21,802 nt of DNA from Phycisphaerales bacterium UBA7800 (GTDB taxonomy: Bacteria > Planctomycetota > Phycisphaerae > Phycisphaerales > Phycisphaeraceae): assembly GCA_002480565.1 (NCBI GenBank), contig DLCK01000015.1:1-21802 (forward strand), in the 5' to 3' direction. Below the pieces are notes generated by a model. That model was not told where the DNA came from and searched no databases. It was given only the letters and a program-made list of their open reading frames with translations. Positions 15,461 to 21,802 of this stretch are shown piece by piece. Position numbers and translations under genes: made by a program. Each line of letters starts with the position of its first letter. Position 1 is the first letter of the stretch.

Positions 15461-16783
15461 TCACTTACTGGTTTGCTCGTCATACATTTGAATCAACTCA
15501 TCAGCGTAAGCTTGCATGCCTGCATCGTTGGGATGCCACTGGACACCTTTGCTTGTGCCCCAGCCGCTGTTGTTAGGATTCAGCGCGTGTTTTTCCATAC
15601 TCGCATAGGGGATGGCAAGGGACTTGCAGACCTCGGCCATGGTTTGATTGACCGTGACTGCCCAGCCGGTGTACTGGGTGCGTTGACCTTTACCAATCGG
15701 ATTCCAAACGCCCACACAAAGGATGATCGGTTTGGACTCCCACTGCTGCATGGTGGACAACAGCGCGTGATAGTTGGTGCGCAGTGCATCGACGCCGTTG
15801 TGTTGCTTTTCATGTTCGCCTAACTGCACCACCACGATGTCCGGCTTAAGGGGGATGTACGTGCCAAGCGTTGCATACCGCGTAGCAGCAGCCCCGGCAC
15901 CACCTTTGCTATGGAAGAAGAGTTGGACGTTTTTGCCCTTGTTTTTCGACTGAACATGATCTGCAAAGAGATGGGCAAAGTCTTTGGAGGCATCGGTTGC
16001 TGCCATACCTGCAAGATGATCCCAACCGAGTCTTTGGATGGTGTCTTTGCTAAAGCCATGACGTGTAATGCTGTCCCCGATGTAGAAAATCACCAGTGCA
16101 TTGGAGTCCGACGGACGCTGTACTGCATCACTGGGGACATCGAGCTGACTCTTGAGATGCTCGCTGTCATCTTTGACCTGTTGGAGTTTGACTGAGGCAT
16201 CCACGGTGATTTGGTGTAATGCGACCTGCATGTGATAAGCCTGAAACTCGATGCGTTGGATACCAGCGGACGGCAGGTCCAATACAAAGGTCTCACCCTC
16301 ATCGGCAGATGCGGTGAGTTTGTTGCCATCGACGGTGACGTTGAGCTTGGCATCGGGGCTATCAGGGTTGGGAAGCCTTGCAAAATTGATGGGCTTAAGC
16401 GGATCGCCGGGTTTACGGATGTAATAACGCAGATGCTTATTCTGGCTAAATACCTGCACACGCGTCTGATCCTTGAGAATCATCGCAAAGCCCCAAAAGC
16501 CCCCGTTGGAATTGATCGCTTGGGTTGATGCAGCAAATGAGAGAGTCAGTTTTTCCGTCGGCTCAATGTTAAGACCAAACGTATCATTGCCTTTGACATC
16601 CGAATTCACCAACGATTGGTCGGATACCTTCCAACGTTTGGCCTTGGTTCCCAAATCCAGCGCATTGGGGATCGCCGAATCCGTGAAAGTGATCGTCAAC
16701 GGCTCCAATGCATCCTTGGCATGAACCGATTGCATGCATACCGCAAGATACAACAGACAACTGCAAGTCAGAAATTGACGCAT
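15461..16783 (-). CDS. Secreted SGNH/GDSL-type hydrolase (probable carbohydrate esterase)
   Basis: A 440-residue exported protein. The signal peptide MRQFLTCSCLLYLAVCMQSV is followed by a likely cut after HA at 22. Residues of about 27-195 form a beta-sandwich-like region without a recognised family. An SGNH hydrolase domain follows at about 225-435. Block I is YIGDSIT with Ser238, Gly294/295 in SKGGAGA serve block II, and His417 in WHPND is the block V histidine. Two positions are unusual: block III reads LGEHE where GxND is expected, and the residue three before His417 is Val, where the catalytic Asp is usual. Many relatives deacetylate plant or bacterial polysaccharides, so a glycan esterase is the best guess. 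It is the first gene of a two-gene unit with the pilin-like gene, and divergent from purQ. Confidence 0.75.
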   Translation of the reverse strand: MRQFLTCSCLLYLAVCMQSVHAKDALEPLTITFTDSAIPNALDLGTKAKRWKVSDQSLVNSDVKGNDTFGLNIEPTEKLTLSFAASTQAINSNGGFWGFAMILKDQTRVQVFSQNKHLRYYIRKPGDPLKPINFARLPNPDSPDAKLNVTVDGNKLTASADEGETFVLDLPSAGIQRIEFQAYHMQVALHQITVDASVKLQQVKDDSEHLKSQLDVPSDAVQRPSDSNALVIFYIGDSITRHGFSKDTIQRLGWDHLAGMAATDASKDFAHLFADHVQSKNKGKNVQLFFHSKGGAGAAATRYATLGTYIPLKPDIVVVQLGEHEKQHNGVDALRTNYHALLSTMQQWESKPIILCVGVWNPIGKGQRTQYTGWAVTVNQTMAEVCKSLAIPYASMEKHALNPNNSGWGTSKGVQWHPNDAGMQAYADELIQMYDEQTSK

Positions 16784-16832
16784 TCACGGAATCCTTTTGT
16801 TAAATAAAGACTGTTTTTCGTATCTGTACTAC

Positions 16833-16863
16833 TGTATGGTATACATCAAACACAACAGGTCAA
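16833..16863 (-). promoter_or_regulatory. Candidate promoter and palindrome of the esterase/pilin unit
   Basis: On the minus strand TTGACC (16863-16858) and TACCAT with a 16-nt spacer form a plausible promoter, with the ATG about 50 nt downstream at 16783. The -10 overlaps TGTAT-GGT-ATACA (16833-16845), an inverted repeat with 5-bp arms that would suit a repressor. No regulator gene lies next to it. Prediction by eye. Confidence 0.4.
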
Positions 16864-16914
16864 GCCCTATATATGATGAAGATTTTGAATCACTCCAAGC
16901 CAGATACTTTCTGC

Positions 16915-16920
16915 TATCAT
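16915..16920 (+). promoter_or_regulatory. purQ: Candidate -10 box for a leaderless purQ transcript
   Basis: TATCAT ends 9 nt before the purQ ATG, which is the distance expected if transcription began at or next to the start codon. No -35 of quality and no ribosome site are present. This fits a leaderless message but is inference. Confidence 0.3.
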
Positions 16921-16929
16921 GTGTCCGTT

Positions 16930-17709
16930 ATGGATAAGCCCAGATGTTTAATCGTTCGGACCGCAGGCACCAACTGCGATATGGAATTGGCCCACGCTTT
17001 TGAGTTGGCTGGCGCCTCCGCGCAGAAGCTGCATATCAATGAACTCATTGCCAACCCGGCTCTGATCGGGGACTTTGAGCTCATCGGCTTCCCTGGCGGG
17101 TTTAGCTATGGCGATGACATTGCTGCGGGCCGCATTCTGGCTAATCGTTTGCGTCACAAGCTCATGGACCAGTTGCTTGCCGCTGCCGACCGTGGCGTAC
17201 CGATGATTGGTATCTGCAATGGTTTTCAGGTGATGGTGAAATTGGGCTTGTTACCTGACCCGCATGCAGGCACACAGACTGCGACCCTTGCGGATAATGA
17301 GTCGGGGCGATTCACCACCAAGTGGGTGAATATGACCGTTCCCGCTGAGACCTGCTGCGTCTGGACCAAGGGTTTGACGGAGTTGGATTTGCCCATCGCT
17401 CATGCCGAAGGCCGTTTTGTCCCTCAATCTGACGAAGCCTTGGCACGTTGGAACGACAACGGCCAGATCGCCATCAAGTATGCAGCCGACAATAATCCCA
17501 ACGGCTCCACTGCCGACATTGCAGGTGTATGCGACCCCAGCGGTTTGATCCTTGGACTCATGCCCCACCCTGAGCGTTGGATTCACATCACCAACCATCC
17601 CCATTGGCAACGCAAAGGTGAAGCATTCAAATCGCAAACACCTGCTGGCTTGAAGATGTTCCAGAACGTCGTCGAACACGTCACCGCTTCGACGCCTGCA
17701 ACTGCCTGA
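16930..17709 (+). CDS. purQ: Phosphoribosylformylglycinamidine synthase, glutaminase subunit
   Basis: A 259-residue class I glutamine amidotransferase. It supplies ammonia from glutamine to PurL for the fourth step of purine synthesis (FGAR to FGAM), in the cytoplasm. The N-terminus RCLIVRTAGTNCD and the loop GFPGGFSYGDDIAAGRI are PurQ hallmarks. The catalytic triad is visible: Cys96 in GICNGFQ, and His213 with Glu215 in MPHPER. The C-terminus ends shortly after this, as is normal for PurQ. The ATG at 16930 gives the family's usual length. Upstream ATGs at 16873 and 16876 would add about 19 residues with no PurQ character. No Shine-Dalgarno site precedes the chosen start. TATCAT 9 nt before the ATG suggests a leaderless transcript. 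purL and purS are not in the window. Confidence 0.93.
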   Translation: MDKPRCLIVRTAGTNCDMELAHAFELAGASAQKLHINELIANPALIGDFELIGFPGGFSYGDDIAAGRILANRLRHKLMDQLLAAADRGVPMIGICNGFQVMVKLGLLPDPHAGTQTATLADNESGRFTTKWVNMTVPAETCCVWTKGLTELDLPIAHAEGRFVPQSDEALARWNDNGQIAIKYAADNNPNGSTADIAGVCDPSGLILGLMPHPERWIHITNHPHWQRKGEAFKSQTPAGLKMFQNVVEHVTASTPATA

Positions 17710-17960
17710 ACTTTTTAAAATCACCACATAAAGTATCCAAAGCCAAAAGTAGCGTTTACGCGCAGACAAATATGGCTGGGACTATTGAATAAACCCGTTC
17801 AATAGCCGCGGGCTTGCAGTTCGCACGTCTGCGACGATCACCATATTTGGTCGGAATATGCTCTAAGCTGCACGAATCAAATGCATCAGTAGCACTTGGT
17901 GTCACAGCCAAGGTCGGACGCCTATGAAACCTTGGGGAATTTCCAGTCCATTTCATTGAC
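17710..17960 (-). other. Intergenic region with inverted repeats and a possible gene relic
   Basis: Three perfect inverted repeats crowd the left part: CTATTGAA (17782-17789) with TTCAATAG (17798-17805), CGCAGAC (17761-17767) with GTCTGCG (17827-17833), and CAAATATGG (17767-17775) with CCATATTTG (17841-17849). The last two cross each other. The minus strand has a 66-codon open frame (17956-17756) that is rich in Arg (TKYGDRRRRANCKPAAIER) and ends in VPAIFVCA. It faintly recalls the end of an IS transposase, but I cannot place it. No T run follows the hairpin on either strand, so it is not a standard terminator. Confidence 0.3.
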
Positions 17961-17995
17961 TTGTGGGCAGAGGGTGAATACCATTACATACAAAT

Positions 17996-18021
17996 TATAC
18001 AACTAGTGTATATTTTATACT
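17996..18021 (+). promoter_or_regulatory. Candidate promoter and palindrome of the third pilin-like gene
   Basis: TATACT at 18016-18021 is a good -10 about 27 nt before the ATG. It overlaps GTATA-TTT-TATAC (18008-18020), and TATACA-ACTAG-TGTATA (17996-18012) lies directly upstream where the spacer would be. These elements recall the TGTAT/ATACA repeat at the esterase promoter. No convincing -35 was seen. Confidence 0.4.
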
Positions 18022-18047
18022 CTCTTCAATCGACCAAGGAGAATAAA

Positions 18048-18767
18048 ATGCGTCGCCAACACGGATTCACACTCATTGAATTACTGGTCGTGATCTCCTT
18101 CATTTCACTGCTCATTGCGATCCTGCTTCCCGCTTTAGCCAGCGCCAGACGTGCAGCACGCAATGCAGGTTGTCTGAGTAACCAAAAGCAGCTGGGCATT
18201 CTCTTTGCCACCTATATGACTGACAATCGCGCAGTCTTCCCTGAGGACAAAGACTACAACACCACCAATTCGTGGTTCTGGTATGAGACCATAGCCAGAC
18301 TCGAAGATGCATCATCCATCCCGGTTTTCTGTCCTGAAGACCTGCATAATTCCGGCAAGGTGCGTGCGACTCCCGGTGGCAATACCAGTTACGGATACAA
18401 CTACATCCTTGCAGGCAATTTCATGGGGACATGGAGTTGGTTTAGTGCCAATGATCAGGCCAAGTTCGGGCTCCCCAACCCTGTGAGACTGGAAATGCTC
18501 ACGCATCCGTCGGACACCATTGTCGCAGTGGACAGCGGGATCAATGCCGACGGTATCGGCTGGTTCCGCGTCCGCCCGTGGAACGACACCAGCAACGGTT
18601 ATGCCAACCCTCGTCACCAAGGCGGGACCTGCAACACACTTTGGGCCGACTTTCATGCCAGCACCGTCAAATCCTCCGATGGCCTGGCAAGTGGACTCTA
18701 TTCTGACACCGTCCTGGGCAATGTCTGGTCCGCAGCAGGCACCAATATCAAGTGGGATATCAAGTAA
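18048..18767 (+). CDS. Type IV pilin-like protein, stand-alone
   Basis: A 239-residue prepilin-type protein with the very short leader MRRQHG before FTLIELLVVISFISLLIAIL, so cleavage after Gly6 is expected. The helix runs on as LPALASARRAARNAGCLSNQ, typical of planctomycete pseudopilins. The C-terminal motif is HQGGTCNTLWADFHASTV, with Asp-Phe-His where relatives usually have Asp-Gly-His and a spacer of 10 from the first His. AAGGAG at 18036-18041 lies 6 nt before the ATG and decides the start. A longer frame back to 17961 is unlikely. The gene has its own promoter region and no hydrolase on either side: purQ is upstream and ftsK downstream on the same strand. It may belong with the other two pilin-like proteins of the window. 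Confidence 0.9.
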   Translation: MRRQHGFTLIELLVVISFISLLIAILLPALASARRAARNAGCLSNQKQLGILFATYMTDNRAVFPEDKDYNTTNSWFWYETIARLEDASSIPVFCPEDLHNSGKVRATPGGNTSYGYNYILAGNFMGTWSWFSANDQAKFGLPNPVRLEMLTHPSDTIVAVDSGINADGIGWFRVRPWNDTSNGYANPRHQGGTCNTLWADFHASTVKSSDGLASGLYSDTVLGNVWSAAGTNIKWDIK

Positions 18768-19027
18768 CACATCCAAGCCACAATCGCCCCTTGAGAACAT
18801 GATGCAGTCCTGGCGTCACGCAATGCACACGAGGTCTGATAATATCCACGCTTAAAGGTCATTGATCAACGATCACCTGAATTACCCCCCAAACTTTTCC
18901 CGCCCTTAACACCATTTAGCCGATTATTCCTAATCAGAGGCGCGGTGGGTGCGCTCTGCTTTGTTCGTGGTCCCAAAGCCGCCAGTTGCAACAGACTCGC
19001 GGTTTGGGGGTAAAACTTTCAGGTGTT
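18768..19027. other. Intergenic region upstream of ftsK
   Basis: No gene or RNA was recognised. TTGATCAA near 18861-18868 is a perfect 8-bp palindrome. TTGCAA, about 40 nt before the ftsK start, may be part of its promoter, but no -10 of quality is found at the right distance. Confidence 0.35.
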
Positions 19028-21706
19028 ATGGCAAAAAAACAAACCAATAAATCCAAGGCCAAATCAAAGGCCAACTCCGGCAGCAGCTTCAAACATTTCT
19101 GCTGGATCACTTGCATGCTCATATGGGTCCTGCTCCTGGCGTCACTGCTGAGCTATCACCCCGGAGACTGGCCCTCGCATTATGTCTCGCCGCATAACAC
19201 GCCCAATGAAAACTGGGTCGGCAAGTTCGGGGCAGTCGTCAGCTATAAAATCTACCTCATGTTCGGAGCAGGCGTCTGGATGCTCATGGTTGGGATGCTC
19301 GCAACGCTCATCACCACCGCACTGGGACGTAAAATCACCCAGCCCATCCTCCGAACCATCGGTATCGTCATCATCGCAGTCTCAACAAGCTGCATGCTGG
19401 CCCTGACCGATTCGCATCGGCTGGGCACCATGTTCATCAACATGCTCCACAATGTCTCAGCCCAGAACATGGAAAATCCCGAGGGGTCCGGCGGGCTGCT
19501 TGCCAACTTCATCAACAAAGAATTGGTCTACTACTTTTCCAACTTCGGCACGTGGATCATTCTCATCGCCTGCTTCTGGCTCGGTGCTCTATTGGCGGTC
19601 GATCAAATCGTCTTGGCCATCCCGCGTGTCTTTGCACAACTGGTCAATGCCATCACCGGTATCAATATCCCAAGACCTGTTCTTGTCGGACGCTTCCCCA
19701 AGCTCTGGGGTCGTGGCGATGATACCACTGCAACCAAATCAAAAACCAAAGCCAAGTCCACCGCAGCATCCAAACGTAAACGCAAAACAGAAGTCGAAGA
19801 ACACATCGACGAAGATGCTGGTGGCTACGGTGGTGTCGAATCATTTGATCCTGAAGAAAATCTCTACGAAGAACCTGATGCTGAAATTCAGGACGAAGAA
19901 GAGGTAGAAGAAGAAGTCGAGTACGAATACGTCGAGGAAGAAGCTCAAGCAGACGAACCCGAAGAAGAAGCTGTCGAAGAAGAAGAATCGCAAGACGAAG
20001 AACAACTCGATGCCGATGCGTTGCGCGAGAAGTTCAAGAACCTGCCCATCAACTTCGCCAAAACCAAATCAGGCAAGAAGTCCGAACCCCCCCGTGAAGT
20101 CGACTACTCCGGCTACCAATTCCCTGGCATGGACATGCTCGTGGAGCCGGAAACCAACTTCTCAGAAATCCTTGAGACATGGGTTCGCGATCAGGCAGTG
20201 GAACTCGAATCCACCTTGCAAACCTATCGCATTGACGGCGAAGTCGTCGGCATCGACTCCGGCCCTGCCATTACCCTCTACGAAATCCGACTCGCACCGG
20301 GCACCAAGGTCGCATCCGTCAACGCCATCTCCAGTGACATCGCCCGCGCGATGAAAGCACAGAACATCCGCGTCGTAGCCAATATCCCAGGCAAGGACAC
20401 CATTGGTATCGAAGTCCCCAACTCCCAGAAGGAAAAGGTGCGACTCAAGGAACTGATGACCGTCGACTCCGAAGCCGTCGCCAAAATGCGCTTGCCCATG
20501 TTCCTGGGTAAAGATGCTTCGGGCAATCCCCTTGTTGGCGATCTGTCTTCCATGCCTCACATGCTCATCGCAGGCACCACCGGCTCAGGTAAGTCGGTCT
20601 GTATGAACTCGATCATCATGTCGTTCCTCTACACCAAACGCCCCGACGAACTCAAACTCGTTTTGGTTGACCCCAAAATGGTGGAAATGAGTCAGTTCAA
20701 AGACATCCCACATTTGATGTGTCCCGTCGTCACCGACATGGGTAAGGCTGCAGGCATCCTCGAATGGGCCGTCACCAAAATGGACGAACGCTACGCCCTG
20801 CTTGCTGAAGCAGGTGTCCGCGATATTGTCAGCTACAACGAACTGGGTTGGGAAGAGATCAAGGAACGCATGCAACCCAGCACACAGGAAGAAGAAGTCC
20901 GCATCCCCAAGAAGCTGCCATACATGGTCTTCATCATCGACGAATTGGCAGACATGATGATGACCAACAAGGAAGTGGAAACCTTCATCGTGCGTATCGC
21001 TCAAAAGGCTCGCGCGGTGGGCATGCATTTAATCCTTGCCACCCAACGTCCTCAAGCCAACGTGGTCACCGGCTTGATCAAATCCAACATGCCCTGTCGT
21101 GTGGCGTTCAAGGTTGCCTCCGGCATGGACTCACGCATCGTCCTCGACCAGAAGGGTGCGGAACTGCTCCTGGGCCAAGGTGACATGATGTACCTTTCTC
21201 CGCGAACGAGCAAAATCACCCGTGCTCAAGGCACACTCGTCGATGACAAGGAAATCCGTGAGTCAGTCAAATTTCTCAAGACTGTCTCGACACAGAACTT
21301 TGAAACCCAACTCGTCCAAATCAAGCAACCTGGTCTTGGTGCTGAAGGCAATGGCGACCGTGACGAACTCTTTGATGATGCAGTCAACGTCGTCCTTGAA
21401 TCACAGCGTGGCAGCGTGTCCCTGCTCCAACGCCGTCTGACCATTGGTTACTCTCGAGCATCGCGTCTGATCGAAGAGATCGCTGACGCTGGTATCATCG
21501 GTGAATACAAAGGCTCTCAAGCACGTGAAGTGAACATGACCCTAGAAGAGTACGAAGCCCTCAAGTCACAAGCCGAACAAGGCAACCTGCTTGAAGGTGG
21601 CATCGATGAATTGCCTGCCGACACCACTGAACCTGAAGAAGCCTTTGAAGTGGACAGTGACGACGACTCGGTTCCTGATGAAATGGACGATGAATATCGG
21701 AACTAA
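19028..21706 (+). CDS. ftsK: DNA translocase FtsK/SpoIIIE family
   Basis: An 892-residue membrane-anchored DNA pump that clears and aligns chromosome ends at the septum during division. In ATG-19028 numbering, four membrane segments lie at about 23-44, 76-99, 105-127 and 174-199. A Lys-rich then strongly Glu/Asp-rich linker covers about 240-331. The motor starts near 375 with the alpha domain (ETWVRDQAVELESTLQTYRI, VVGIDSGPAITLYEI). Walker A is GTTGSGKS at 516-523 and Walker B is VFIIDELAD with Asp638-Glu639. ILATQRPQANVVTGLIKSN is the conserved sensor region. The winged-helix gamma domain at about 779-846 has LLQRRLTIGYSRASRLIEEI, which normally reads the KOPS-type DNA sites. AGGTG lies just 2 nt before the ATG. 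An upstream start at 18986 is less likely. A strong terminator follows, so the gene ends its transcript. Confidence 0.95.
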   Translation: MAKKQTNKSKAKSKANSGSSFKHFCWITCMLIWVLLLASLLSYHPGDWPSHYVSPHNTPNENWVGKFGAVVSYKIYLMFGAGVWMLMVGMLATLITTALGRKITQPILRTIGIVIIAVSTSCMLALTDSHRLGTMFINMLHNVSAQNMENPEGSGGLLANFINKELVYYFSNFGTWIILIACFWLGALLAVDQIVLAIPRVFAQLVNAITGINIPRPVLVGRFPKLWGRGDDTTATKSKTKAKSTAASKRKRKTEVEEHIDEDAGGYGGVESFDPEENLYEEPDAEIQDEEEVEEEVEYEYVEEEAQADEPEEEAVEEEESQDEEQLDADALREKFKNLPINFAKTKSGKKSEPPREVDYSGYQFPGMDMLVEPETNFSEILETWVRDQAVELESTLQTYRIDGEVVGIDSGPAITLYEIRLAPGTKVASVNAISSDIARAMKAQNIRVVANIPGKDTIGIEVPNSQKEKVRLKELMTVDSEAVAKMRLPMFLGKDASGNPLVGDLSSMPHMLIAGTTGSGKSVCMNSIIMSFLYTKRPDELKLVLVDPKMVEMSQFKDIPHLMCPVVTDMGKAAGILEWAVTKMDERYALLAEAGVRDIVSYNELGWEEIKERMQPSTQEEEVRIPKKLPYMVFIIDELADMMMTNKEVETFIVRIAQKARAVGMHLILATQRPQANVVTGLIKSNMPCRVAFKVASGMDSRIVLDQKGAELLLGQGDMMYLSPRTSKITRAQGTLVDDKEIRESVKFLKTVSTQNFETQLVQIKQPGLGAEGNGDRDELFDDAVNVVLESQRGSVSLLQRRLTIGYSRASRLIEEIADAGIIGEYKGSQAREVNMTLEEYEALKSQAEQGNLLEGGIDELPADTTEPEEAFEVDSDDDSVPDEMDDEYRN

Positions 21707-21749
21707 GCCATCAGCCCAACCACTGGCCCAATAACATTACAAACACACA

Positions 21750-21776
21750 AAAGCCTGCTAATCGCGGGCTTTTTTT
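21750..21776 (+). terminator. Intrinsic terminator after ftsK
   Basis: AAAGCCTGC (21750-21758) pairs with GCGGGCTTT (21764-21772) around the loop TAATC, with one G-T pair in a 9-bp stem. A run of T follows. It lies 44 nt after the ftsK stop. Confidence 0.85.
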
Positions 21777-21802
21777 ATATCACTGAACCACTACCGGCTG
21801 AA

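Noticed and set aside
20162..21028. Antisense frames opposite ftsK
   Set aside because: The ftsK motor motifs cover the same bases and the antisense products have no family character.
1..21802. tRNA, rRNA and CRISPR features
   Set aside because: Intergenic regions were read for tRNA-like arms, conserved rRNA words and regular repeats, and nothing convincing was seen.

Overview
The window most likely comes from a planctomycete, probably class Phycisphaerae. The evidence is three type IV pilin-like proteins with the GFTLIELLVVIS-type leader and H-X9-DG-type tails that are abundant in that phylum, a sigma-54 factor with a long acidic region, and glycan-degrading genes with no SusC/SusD pair. 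Base composition is moderate, roughly half G+C by eye, with an AT-rich left end. No database search was possible, so the taxonomic call is inference.

Layout. 1-719 is AT-rich and nearly gene-free, with one apparently frameshifted small lipoprotein gene on the minus strand. 720-1156 is a decayed transposase (HTH type). 8010 down to 1166 is a tight four-gene minus-strand operon: pilin-like protein, secreted clan-A-type glycosidase, sialidase-like beta-propeller protein and GH2 glycosidase, with gaps of 21-39 nt. An AraC-family regulator (8247-9221) is divergent from it. The C-terminal stump of an IS110-type transposase follows at about 9230-9343, so this carbohydrate cassette lies between two insertion-sequence relics. 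11015-9453 is rpoN (sigma-54). An IclR regulator (11878-11117) is divergent from a GH38 alpha-mannosidase-like gene (12038-14590). Convergent to the mannosidase is a two-gene minus-strand unit, SGNH-type esterase then a second pilin-like gene (16783-14704), ending in a good intrinsic terminator. purQ (16930-17709) is divergent from the esterase. 17710-17960 holds inverted repeats and a possible relic. A third pilin-like gene (18048-18767) stands alone, and ftsK (19028-21706) closes the window with a strong terminator.

How the genes fit together. Housekeeping genes (rpoN, purQ, ftsK) are interspersed with glycan-use modules. Two of the three modules pair secreted or cytoplasmic carbohydrate hydrolases with a pilin-like protein in the same transcription unit. 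Two modules have a dedicated divergent regulator (AraC or IclR) with palindromes or direct repeats in the shared promoter region. The most interesting hypothesis is that these pseudopilins are functional parts of locus-specific glycan-use systems, for example as surface binding or secretion adaptors, and not components of a general pilus. No transporter, sulfatase, RNA gene or CRISPR array was seen.
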